This document shows, piece after piece, positions 33,521-44,200 of a DNA stretch of 64,000 nt. The first letter of the stretch is position 1, and every line of letters starts with the position of its first letter. The position numbers were made by a program, and so were the translations under genes. A model generated the notes under the pieces. That model worked only from the letters and a program-made list of their open reading frames with translations, did not search any database and was not told where the DNA came from. The DNA comes from Bugula neritina. Taxonomy: Eukaryota; Bryozoa; Gymnolaemata; Cheilostomatida; Bugulidae. The stretch spans positions 13,444,633-13,508,632 of the forward strand of contig OZ037769.1 of assembly GCA_964035545.1 (NCBI GenBank). Direction: 5' to 3'.

Positions 33521-34572
33521 TCATTGGTTGGACTCTGCTTCTTGTAGCGACCGTGCTCTGTGTCGAGCCTGTCGGGCCCGTAGCCGCCTCTTCAGTCGCC
33601 CCACTGAGTCCTTCAACTGGTATAGACCTGTCGTCGTATCCAGCAGGTCAGGGGCAAGTTGTGTGAACTCGGCTTGCAGTCTTAGAAGCCGCTCTTCTAC
33701 GTTAGCCAGCTGGCTAGGCCTTGGTGGGGTTATAGGGGTCTCCGTTAGACGGGATATGGTTGTTTCTTCTACTTCTGGGGTGTTGCTAGGGTTGACGGGG
33801 GTAGGAGGTGGGCCCTGAACCATAGGGGACTTATGGCGGGCAGATAGTAGCAGTACGTGAAACCCTGACGTTAGTGCGGCCAGGGTGATAGCCTTCCTGA
33901 TGACTGGCTTGATGGCATCCAGGTATAGGGGGAAACTGTCTTCATCAACAGTGTGGTTCTCTTCGGCGAAGCAGCTTAGCTTATGTACTGTCACGGGGTA
34001 CGGGTAGACGTCGTGGAACCCGCAGGGACTGAAGTGGAGTAGGAAATGGGCGTCTACATGTAGACGCAGGGAGCGTTGCGACGGGCACTCCTCAAAGCAG
34101 ACCTGGCAGGTTCGGTGTGGTCCACTGGGTCCCCAGGCTTCTTCAATTCTCTTCTCTGTCGTGGGTGACACCCAACGGTGTCGTCGGCGGAGTACTACGG
34201 GTATGCCATTCTCCATTACAGGTTCTTCTTCCATAGACAGAGAGGTTGGCTGGTCCCGTGACCGGGAGGTGGTCACTCGAGTGTGATCTGAAAGAGTAGC
34301 AGTGTTAAGATTATACACTGAGGCACCGTCGGCGTGTACAGCCTGACCGGTACTCTGTTCAGTTACACTCGTGAGATTCAGGCTAATGAATAGTTGATGG
34401 AGAACACACTCGCTATGACAGATTATTTAAAATCAAAGTCGACGTGTATTCCCACCACTGTTTATCATTATCGAATCTCCAGCTAGCTAGTGTAGCTAAG
34501 CTGACTGATGCAGTCTAGTTATCGTACCAAAAACATAATTAACTCACCCTTCGATCCAGAATAGTAAGACAT
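33521..34572 (-). CDS. ORF3 of B1: zinc-finger/coiled-coil protein, probably spliced
   Basis: Main exon 33521-34287, preceded by acceptor CTACTCTTTCAG. A small upstream exon 34548-34572 (ATG TCT TAC..., MSYYSGSK) ends at donor G|GTGAGT and joins in phase. Domains: a canonical C2H2 finger (CQVCFEECPSQRSLRLHVDAH); a second Cys/His cluster (SPCGFHDV...VHKLSC); the conserved VDEDSFPLYLDAIKPVI; a Pro-rich spacer; then a predicted coiled coil with a very basic end (LKDSVGRLKRRLRARQARHR). No signal peptide or membrane span, so not an envelope. B2 has the same domains in the same order. Confidence 0.75.
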
Positions 34573-34595
34573 TTTGGAATGAGAGTGGTAACTGA

Positions 34596-36855
34596 TTACT
34601 GTTTACTGGCACGTCTACTCTCGACTGCATCAACATAGGAAAAGACCGGACAGCGTGGTTGTGAAACGTGACTAGGGCTTTTCACTTCCAGCGGATGAAT
34701 CTCGTGCGAGATTCCGCCGAGGCAAAAGTTGAGATTCTCGTGGTGATCACAACTCCCACGGCTCTTTGCCTGTTTTCCCATGCGAGGCCTCTCTAGACTT
34801 TTGTTACTGCCGCTTATACCGCGGTCACGTACACAGTCTCTGAGACACGCTGGAAGTTGCCTAGTGTGTGGTCCTGGTCTTATGTTGGTATCTCCTTGCG
34901 GAGCCCCTCCCACGGGGGGTTTTTGCACTTCCGGACCTGTTTCTGGTTCCGGAAGTGGTGATGATGGCAGGCTTGACGTTGGGGGCGGTGAGCGCACTTT
35001 CAAGGACGGAAGTGGCCTTTCTCGCCTCGCCAAGTCTTCCTGACGTGTCATGGAGGTGTTTCCGGCCAGGTTGACAGTCTCCGCCTGCCGAGACCTTCTC
35101 GCACAATGCGTCTGCCGCCCCGCTTCACCAGGGAGACGGCTATGCTTGTTGGTCTGGCAGACTTTGCACCGTCTCACTCTGCGTCGGATATCCCGTTCCA
35201 TGTTAGGCCAGTACCACCGGAGTTGTAGCTTGGTGACCACCCCTTGGACTCCTCCGTGAGTCTCCTCGTGGGTGTCTTGTATCAACTTCCGGCGGATGGC
35301 AACTGGGCAGACAACCCTCTTCCTGGCTGGCTGTCTGCTGTTGGCGGCCAAGGTCATGGTTAGCAGACCATCTGGCCCGACCCGCAGAGAGCTCCAACGT
35401 TGACAGTACAGCCGTAACTCGGCGCATCCCTGTCGCCGTTGTGTACTACTGGGTCGTCGCCCCTTCTGTTTCGCTCGGTACACGTCGGCTACCACCCCAG
35501 GAAGGCATTCCTGGAGCTTCGGCAGCTCCCTAACGTTACCAGCCCATACAGGTTTGGCGCGGAGGCTCTGGGCAGCCTCCGGGGGCGTGTCAGCCCTCTG
35601 TTGGAGTAGCTGAGCAGGGGCGGTCCTCTCCGCCCGTGGTACCTCACGGCAGCCTGCTCTATTTAGGCGGGCTCCGTGGTCTGTGTGGCTGAACGCCTCA
35701 CTGTACCCATGTGGCAACCTAGCCATAGCCTGGCGCTTCCCGTTGCCTGTGCAGCCACGCGTCCCCGAAGGAGGGGAGGCGTGGGTTGGGACGGTCCTCC
35801 GCCCTCGAGACGGGCTCTGCTGAGGACCTTCCGTCGTAGCTCCCGACGACGGCCCAATGGCTTCCTCCTGGACAGGATGGAAGCAACCCAGCATGGATCT
35901 GGGTGGTAGGTCTACTGTCTCTGAGAAGGGGTTGATACACTGCACTGAGATCTCTCCTTGCCCCGTGAGCCGGCTAAAACTACGGGCAAGTTGGACTCTC
36001 GAGTGCGTACTTTCGACAACTCCCAACTTAGAGGTTTGGCCACCGTCTACCTTGCAGCGGACGGTAGCCCGGGAGTGGCCTGGTATAGTACAGCTCCGTA
36101 CTACCTGCACTGCTCCCGCTAGAGGACGACCAAACTTATCGACACAAGCGAGCTCCTTGTCGCCCATGATTATCGCAGATTTACTGAAATCGATGCGACA
36201 ACCGTGTCGTTGTAAGAATGGCATCCCGAGGATAGCATCCTCGTTGAGCTGCCCGACGATAAACGTCTCTTGGATGGCCTGGTTACGGACGTAACCAGTT
36301 AGCTCAATAATGCCGTAGAAGGGAATGCACGACCCGTCTGCCAGGGTGCCATGACCCCCCCTCATACGGTGCCAACCCGTCCTTGACCTTAGCGCTGAGG
36401 GTGTCATAGAACTGACGGCTAAGGAGGTTGGTGGTGCAGCCGGAGTCCAGGAGGAAGTTGGCAGGCTTGCCGGCTAACTTCCCTGGTAGGAAGTAGCTAC
36501 TTCCGTGCGGCTGCAATTGAGTGTGCCGTGGTTGCACCTCCCTCGCTGTGGGTCGAGGGGTCCACGGTTGGCGGCGACTGTTGACCAGCTGCCGAGGTTG
36601 GGGCGGTACGCCTTGCGGCGCTTGTACCGTTTCCCTCGCAGGCTCTGTGGTCAACCATCTGCCGGCTCCGTGTTGGTGCCGGAGTGGCGTAGAGGACCCA
36701 GGCGGCGAGTGGCTTGAGCCTACTTGCCGCGGGGGTCGCCACTTCACAGCATCTCCGCGCGGCGCCCAGCGGGGCGACAGACGCGCGGGCCTCCCTGGGT
36801 GATTCACAGACGGCCCGCAGGAGGTGGGAACATCTGCGGGCCGGGGTAGTTTAAC
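34596..36855 (-). pseudogene. pol: Deleted pol of B1 (protease, integrase zinc part and tail only)
   Basis: Pol frame begins at the heptamer. Protease (SSYFLPGKLAGKPANFLLD, DSGCTTNLLS) is followed by a 7-G run (36355-36361) that shifts frame relative to the downstream ORF 34596-36407. That ORF continues with GTLADGSCIPFYG and DAILGMP. It then jumps from the start of the reverse-transcriptase region to the pre-integrase and HHCC zinc region (DTHEETHGG...CKVCQTNK). It jumps again from VNLAG to the Pro-rich C-terminal tail (EPETGPEVQKPPVGGAP, NLNFCLGGI). No YLDD box and no integrase DDE core remain, yet both junctions stay in frame. Confidence 0.85.
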
Positions 36856-37754
36856 CCTGGTGGGAGTTGAGGGCAGTTTCTCTGGAAATGTCCTGGCCTT
36901 CCGCATTCCCAGCAGAAGTGGTGCCCCATGCCTGGTGATTGTACCTGCGGCCCGCAAGGCTCACGGGCAGTATCTACCTGGCTTGGGGAGGCTAATGTGG
37001 TGACCAGTTTATCTAGCATGTCAGTCATCTGTGAGATTTTTGACGCTAGTGACATCTGGTTCACACTAGCCACCGCGGAGGGTTCCGCATTTAATTCGGT
37101 GTGAGCAGTAGAGTGCTCCGTGGTCACCTGGCGGGAGGCCACGCGGTTGCGGTGCATATGAGTCGCCAAGAGATAGGCTTCTCCCACCGCAAGTGCATCT
37201 TCGACTGTGGTGACTCCCCTCGCTTGGAGTTGATGGTGGAGCCCCAAGTCGTTGATGGACTGCACGAAGGCATCATAGGTATACCTCTCACGGTGTACCG
37301 GAGGCAGATCGCGGAATGCGATCTGCGCTAATGGGTACACCGTGGCAGCGTGCTCTTCTAGTGACGTGTGAGGATCACGCCGCATCCTCTGTAGACGGGC
37401 CCGCGCATCTATGGGAGAGATGCCAAAACGGGCCCGCAGGGAAGCAAAGATTCCGTCTATGTCAGGTCCAGCTCCGTACGGCTTAGCTTTGCCCGTCAGC
37501 GCCATCCTGAGCTTCAGCAACGCCACCCTTGGCGGCCATTCTGCAATCTCCATCACATCCTGGAATTCTTGGATGAACTGCTCCACTGCTTCCTCGCCGG
37601 TGAAGTTGGGCGCCTTCAGCCGGTATCTATCTTCACCATGCTCTCTAAGAATTCTCACTTCTTCATCTAACACCACTGGTTCCACAGGTATATCAACATT
37701 ATCTCTCTCACCTTCATTCAGTGGAATGGGTAGCTCCGTGCCGTCTTCTGCCAT
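36804..37754 (-). CDS. gag: Gag of B1
   Basis: Open Gag of about 316 residues from ATG 37754. Capsid region with YRLKAPNFTGEEAVEQFIQEF, central RDPHTSLEEHAATVYPLAQIAF, and a C-terminal zinc knuckle CWECGRPGHFQRNC. It ends at TGA just after the frameshift stem-loop. Unlike B2 it keeps the knuckle, so it could still supply capsid. Confidence 0.9.
   Translation of the reverse strand: MAEDGTELPIPLNEGERDNVDIPVEPVVLDEEVRILREHGEDRYRLKAPNFTGEEAVEQFIQEFQDVMEIAEWPPRVALLKLRMALTGKAKPYGAGPDIDGIFASLRARFGISPIDARARLQRMRRDPHTSLEEHAATVYPLAQIAFRDLPPVHRERYTYDAFVQSINDLGLHHQLQARGVTTVEDALAVGEAYLLATHMHRNRVASRQVTTEHSTAHTELNAEPSAVASVNQMSLASKISQMTDMLDKLVTTLASPSQVDTAREPCGPQVQSPGMGHHFCWECGRPGHFQRNCPQLPPGLNYPGPQMFPPPAGRL
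36811..36855 (-). promoter_or_regulatory. -1 ribosomal frameshift signal (B1 gag/pol)
   Basis: Heptamer GTTAAAC (36855-36849), spacer TACCC, a perfect 10-bp stem CGGCCCGCAG/CTGCGGGCCG and a 13-nt loop. The stem differs from B2 by one pair changed on both sides (A-T for G-C). Confidence 0.85.
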
Positions 37755-37789
37755 GACTGCTATACGCAAGATCCCACCGCTGCCACCAC

Positions 37790-38141
37790 TGTAGTAATTT
37801 GTACAATTACTGAGCGTGAGTTATTTACTTGCGTATAGTTAGCTGGTTATTCTGTTATCAATTACTAAGGTAGCTGTCGAGTAATTATATTTATTATCCA
37901 CAATAAAGCATAAACCAAACATCACATCAAATTATCCTATACAAGAGTCAACTACTAACACATGTTACTACTACAAGCCTCCGCTTACAACAACGTGCTA
38001 TAATGTTAATAACCCGGGAAGTGTCACGTGAATCGGAAGCATATCTTCCGGAGCTGCTAATTGGTTGCTACATAAGAGTCTAAGTATTCCAAGAGTAGGG
38101 AGAGGGCGATTCCTGTATTTGTACTTGCACTACTCACTACA
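37790..38141 (-). repeat. 5' LTR of B1
   Basis: 352 bp with TGTAGT...ACTACA ends on either strand, preceding the primer site in element orientation. Contains an inverted CCAAT box, TCACGTG and CGGAAG promoter-like motifs. Ends 91 bp before the ATG of the P2X7-C-like gene. Confidence 0.92.
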
Positions 38142-38154
38142 ATATACCACACTG

Positions 38155-38232
38155 GCGATTAAAAAAATAATTAGTTGTTTGGTCTCGATCTTTGAGTTTG
38201 TATTACTATTATACTTTAAAAAATTAGGCATC
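38155..38232 (+). promoter_or_regulatory. Short leader between B1 composite and P2X7-C-like gene
   Basis: Only about 78 bp separate the hAT-like end from ATG 38233, so the native promoter was probably on the far side of B1 (near 32580-32850) or has been replaced. Confidence 0.3.
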
Positions 38233-41200
38233 ATGTCGACCACACCATCCAACTCTGAATCTCTTAAATATGCAGCAAATGATGAAGTTCAACCGTTTTG
38301 TTTTGAACCAGAGGTTGATAGTTGTCACATTCAGTTTCACAGTGAATTCAACTCCAAGTTTCAAAATCTCAATCTGTTGGACTCCAATCACTGAATCAGT
38401 ATCACAGTGACTGCGAGTGTGACAGTGACAATCACAATGACAATGAGATTGACTTCAAGTATCAGCACAAGTATGACGATACTGAGTCTGATAGTCATAG
38501 AGATACTGATAGTCACAGTCAGTCCGAGGGTCATGATTTACTTGACTTACTTGAGGGTCATGATGATAGTCTTAGTACTCTTAGTTCTACTTTTTCGGTA
38601 AGCTCGAATTTTAGTTTTAAACTCTACTCATTTTGATTTCCCATTGCCATTAGTATTACTATTACTGATTATCATAATAATATTAATAATGTAACTCTTA
38701 GTATTGTTGTTGGTGGTACATAATTTATTATTAAATACTAACAGTAACAGTGTTAGTATTTATTATTTAATAATAAACTATGTTTTGCAACCACATTTAA
38801 CTTGATATTCTATTGCCTATTACTATTAGTATTGGTAAAAGAGTATTCCTATTGCTATTAGTATTAGATTGGTATTACTATTGTTATAGTTTTCAGATTT
38901 AGGGTTGATGTGCCACCAAGAGAGTCTATTTATCACTAGAGAAACTTCACCAGTTAAGTCGAGTAGATATCGTTATATTTAATACAAGAATGCATAATAA
39001 AATCCAATGTACAACAGTAATGATACGCACGTCTATTTAATTTACAGCACTATCCTCAACTGAGCTAGTAGCGCGAAGCTGCTACTACTCACATAAAACA
39101 GCCTAGCTAATTGGCTAATACATTGTTCCGGGTCAATACGCAACCTTGCGTATTGTGTTGCTGGTAGCTCCACGAGCCACCACACTGCCCCCTCCAGCAG
39201 AAAGCCCACTTTCTGATAATATAAAATTCGCATAAAAAAACGTATACTTCGTTGTGGGGGGGTAAGAGAACAGTATAAAAGTATATACAAAAAAACAACA
39301 ACTGATAAAAATATACAGGTATATATAACGTGCACACTAAGTAATAAGCAAGAGAAGGTCCTATCTACATGTAGAGTACGTGCCACCATTACGGTAGGGA
39401 ATGCCACAGAGAGGTAGGGGAATGAGTAGTATGGAGTTGTAGGTAGACTCAAGTTAACTGCGGGCCGCACGCTTCATGCGTTTAATAGACTCCTGTAAAT
39501 ATTTGAGTTCACTGGATGCAGCCTGCACCCGTGGGGCCAATCTGTACACTTCTTGCTCCAAGTCGTGTGCCCTAGCTTCTACTTCACGTAGGTTGCGGGC
39601 CCAGGGGGACGAGCGAGAGGAAGTCGGCTGTCTATGTCTTTTCCGCTCTGAGGATGGAAGGGGAGGAGGGAGTGTATACGCATTTGTGTCTACCCTCTGT
39701 AGTACGACACGAGGAAAGGTATGCGGCATGCGTAGAGGACTGTGAGGTGGAGAGTTAGTAGACTGTGTAGGTTTATCTGCGGCTCCAGAGATGATGGGTC
39801 GCGGGGAAGGGAAGCCTTGCTCCAGGCGAGATAGCCGAGCTGAGTCAGTGATGAGTGGTTTGATGGCGTTGAGAAAAGCAGGATAGGATGATTCGTCTAC
39901 TTCATAGACATGCCCTTGATAACACTGCATAGTACGTTGGTGCCGCAATAGGTAATCACGATTGTAGCTATATTCTCCGCAAGGGCAGAAAGTGGTGATG
40001 TAGTGCTGCGGCAAGTGTACTTTTAGTCTGCGGTGGGTCGTGAATCGCTGCTGGCAGAGGTTGCATTCACGATTACTCTCACCTCCTTGATGGGTCCTGA
40101 TTTCTCTCTCTGTGGCAGGGGTAATCCAGTTGGAGGTTGCTTCCAACTGGGGTGGCAGTTGCCTGGTTGTAGAAGTTGTTGGGGCCGGCTCTGGGTCCCA
40201 CGCCATCTCTAGAGAAGGCATGCCCGGAGAGACGGGCGCGAGTGTGTCTACAAAAGTAGAATTATTGTTAGATCGCGGTGGATCTTTACAACATAATTCT
40301 AGTGACTGTCGACCGTTGCTAGCCTGAGAGTCACAGCTTTTGGAATGCACTCGAGGAACTGATGAATCATGTGTGGACTGACCAAGAACAGTGTCTAGCT
40401 CCAGGTCTAACAGACCATCGGCCATTACAGTGTCTTCATCGTCATTCACATGAAACGTGGTTCCCAGTAATTCTGATTCAATCTGCTGAATTAGTTCAGA
40501 ATTTACTGGCATCGAGCCCGTTTCCATGAATAGGAATACAAGACTTATACTGGCTTACCTGGGAACTCGGTATTAATGTCCATACTCAACGTTCTTGGTA
40601 AGGTTGGAGCTGGTTGTGAGATACGTCTGCCTTTGGCGATGTCAGCATAAGAAAAGGCTGAGCATCGTTTCTGAGGCACGAGGTCGGAACTATTTGCTTT
40701 ACGCGCATTAATTCCTCCCACTATTCCGCCCTCGCAAAAGTTGATATTTGCGTGGGGTTCACAACTCCAACATTTTATCGTACGGTTTTCCCCTAGACTT
40801 TCATGTGCGCCGCTTCTAATGCAGTCACATACGAAGTCTTTCAAATACGGTGGGGGTTTCCTCGTACGCTGTCCCCTTTCTAGGGGGGGTGACACGCTTG
40901 CCGGTTCGTTAGTAGGGGCCTCTAATGGCGTCTCTACTTCACCGCTAGCGGTCACCTCTTCTTGTTCTCCGGATGGAGCCCCTCCCTCCGTGGGGGTTTG
41001 CACTTCCGGAACCGGCTCGGTTTCTGGAAGTGATGGAATTAGACTTGGCGGTGGCGGACACGCTTCTGTTAACAAAAGCTGCCGCTCCTCTCTCACCAAG
41101 TTTTCCTCCCGCGGTATGACCACTTCGTATTCAGGTCCATGCCGCCGTCGCCCGCGCGTCGTTGTCTGCCTCCTGGGCTCTAACAACGGGGGGGGGCTTC

Positions 41201-44200
41201 TCCCACTCCGTCAGGGCTAGCCCAATACGGTTTCAAGCGAGACTCATTCTGGATAGACACCTGTCCTGAGCGCTCAATCTTGTACGTATGATTGGGCATA
41301 GCCTCGACGACCACGTAGGGGCCTACGAACTTAGGCTTCAGTTTATCAGCCTGTCCGCGACGCCTACGGTAATTGACCATCCACACCTTATCTCCCGTTT
41401 GATAGAGAGGTGGTTCATCGGAATCTTCGTGCCGCACCTTCCACTGCTGTTGACGCAGTATATCGTGTGCGGCCTTCATCCGTTCCACTAGTTCACTGGC
41501 ATACTCGTGAACCGAGTTGTCCTGCTCTGGAACGTGATAGGTGAGATGGTCAGGGACACGAGTCTCCCTCCCGAGCATCAAGAGGTTTGGGGTCTCACCA
41601 GTACTGGTGTGTGGGGTGCTACGGTATGCACGCATGACTTGCGGCAACACCGTATCCCATTCCTCTTGACCTCGTCCAAGGAGGAGACTCCGGAGTGCAT
41701 CACCTAGCATCCGGTTGTTGCGCTCCACCACCCCGTTACCTTGAGGGTGGTAGGGGGTGGTCCTGCTCTGATTTACTCCCCAGAGGCGGCAAAGGTCGCT
41801 CATCAGTTGAGACTGGAATTGAGCGCCTTGATCAGAGTGTATCTGTTCGGGAAGCCCAAAATAACAGAATACATGTTGGTCTAGTGCCCTGGCCACTGTT
41901 GGGGCTGATGCATCTGGGATAGCCAGAGCATCCGCCCACCTAGTAAAGTGGTCGGTTAGTACTAGGATCCAATTATTGCCTCTGGGGGTCAGGGGCATGG
42001 GTCCGACCAGGTCTACAGCGACTACTTGCCAGGGCCTACCAGCGTATAGCCTCCGCCGTCCTGCTTCACCAGGGGGGCGGCTATGCTTACTGGCCTGGCA
42101 GATCTCACACTGTTTGACTCTAAGCCGGACGTCACGCTCCATCTGCGGCCAATACCACCGGAGTCGTAATTTGGATATCACTCGCTTGACCCCTGCGTGG
42201 GCCTGCTTGTGAGTATCCCAAATCAACTCACGGCGGATGGCTGTGGGGCAGACTACCCTCTTCCTTTCCGGGTGTCTGCCGCTGGCAGCTAGAGAGATGG
42301 TTAGCAACCCATCCTGCCCGATCCGCAGCGAGTCCCAACGCTGACAGTATAGCCGGAACTCGGCGCATCCCTGTCGTATGCGTTCCTCGCTGGGTCGTCG
42401 CCCTTCCCTTTTGGCCCGGTATATGTCTGCCACGACTCCAGGCAGCTCTTCTTGGAGCTTCTTCAGCTCTCGAACATTACCGGCCAGTACAGGGTTGGCG
42501 CGGAGGTTTTGTACATCCTCCGGGGACTCATCAACTCTTTGCCTGAGTTGACCTTGATCCCAGTCAAACGGTGCTCCGTGATGAGCCAGCGTCTCCAACT
42601 CGCATCGTGGGGGACCTCCATCCCTCCTCTCGATGTTGAGACACTGTTTGCAACCTCCGTCAGGTCGGCGACTCAACCCATCCGCATTGCTGTGTCTCTT
42701 GCCCGGCCGGTGTTCGATCCGGTACGAGAATTCAGCTAGGATTTCGAGCCACCGGGCGACCTGACTAGAGGGCTCTGCTCTCCTGCACAACCAGATCAGC
42801 GAGGCATGATCCGTACGCAGCCGGAACTTCCTGCCATATAGGTATGGTCTGAAGTGCTCGCAGCCGGAACTTCCTGCCATATAGGTATGGTCTGAAGTGC
42901 TTCACTGACTTGATTACTGCCAGCAGCTCCTTGCGGGTAGTGCAGTAATTTCGTTCAGCGGGAGAGAGAGACTTGCTGTAGTAGGCTACTACTACCTCTC
43001 GGCCTTCCTGCACTTGTGACAGCACAGCGCCAACATTCTGGTCACTGGCGTCCATGTCTAGGATGTACTCCAGAGTGGGGTCTGGGTAGGCCAAGATGGG
43101 CGCCGTTAGGAGGCAGCCCTTGAGGCGGTCGAACGCTTCTTGTTCGACTGGAGTCCACTGCCACGTCACTCCCTTTGCGGTAAGCCGGTTTAACGGCTGG
43201 GCTATGCCCGCAAAGTCTGGTATGTATTGCCTGTAATACCCTACCAGCCCCAAGAAAGCCCGGAGTCCGGTCAAGTCTTGGGGGGTGACCCAGTCTTCTA
43301 CTGCCCGTACCTTTTCGGGATCCGTTGCCACGCCGTTTCGACCGACAACGTGCCCCAGGTACTTGACCTCCGGCTGCAACAGAGCGCACTTGGAAGGTTT
43401 GAGCTTAAGACCGGCACCTCGGAGTCTCTCGAAAACCTCCTGCAGACGACTGACATGTGTCTCGAAGTCTGGAGAGATTACGATGACATCATCGAGGTAG
43501 ACCAGCAGTGTCTTCCAATGGAGTCCGCTAAGGACTTGTTCCATCAGCCTCTGGAAGGTGGCTGGGGCGGAGGTTAACCCGAAGGGCAGCACCTTCCACT
43601 TCCACAAACCGTCCCGTGTGATAAACGCCGCTTTCTCTTGGGCGTCGGGACTCAGAGGAACCTGCCAATAGCCGCTTAGCAAGTCTAACGTACTGAAGTA
43701 CTTGCTGCCGGCTAGGGCGTCCAATGACTCGTCAATACGAGGTAGAGGGTAGGCGTCCTGTATGGTTATGCTATTGAGTTTGCGGTAGTCCACACAGAAC
43801 CGCCAACTGCCGTCTTTCTTCCGGACCAGTACGACTGGCGAGCTCCACGCACTATGGGCGGGCTCTATCAGTCCCCGGTCCAGAAGATCCCGTACTTGTC
43901 GGCTAACCTCCTTCTCTTTCTCCGGCCCCAGCCTGCGCGTGGGCTGCCGGACAGGGACTGTCCCTGCAGTCAGCGGTATTTCGTGTCTGACAATTCCAGT
44001 CAGTCCCACGTCATGCTCTCCGCTGCTGAACACATCACCGTAGTCGCGTAGTAACTTGGCCATAGCTTGGCGTTCTCTGTTACTCGCGCAGCCGCCACTG
44101 GCTGTTTCGTATAACTCCCGGAGATGTGTTGGGACTGCCCCTCGTCCCTGAATAGGGTGTCGAGGGGGTGCCTCCGTCGCGTCACCCAGCGACGGGCCCA

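Larger units (their letters stand above)
32878..38141 (-). mobile_element. Ty3/gypsy element B1, internally deleted, LTRs appear identical
   Basis: A 5264-bp minus-strand element with two 352-bp LTRs (32878-33229, 37790-38141) that are the same at every base I compared. It has a 4-bp target duplication ATAT, a tRNA-Leu-like primer site (37771-37788) and a G-rich polypurine tract next to the 3' LTR. Order: gag, frameshift signal, protease, a fused pol lacking reverse transcriptase, RNase H and the integrase core, then ORF3. Related to B2 in sequence and layout. It should be non-autonomous; the identical LTRs imply recent transposition with proteins from another copy. Confidence 0.92.
32859..38154. 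mobile_element. hAT-like palindrome (8-bp duplication) containing B1
   Basis: Outside the B1 LTRs, CAGTGTGGTATATTAATAT (left) and ATATACCACACTG (right) are inverted repeats. Taking out B1 and one ATAT copy leaves a perfect 28-bp palindrome with half-arm CAGTGTGGTATATT. It is flanked by GCGATTAA on both sides (32851-32858, 38155-38162), an 8-bp duplication of hAT type. Either a minute MITE was hit by B1, or the two travel as a composite. Confidence 0.6.

Noticed and set aside
33521-40527. ORF3 of B1/B2 as a retroviral envelope
   Set aside because: No signal peptide, no hydrophobic span, no cleavage site; zinc-finger and coiled-coil features instead.
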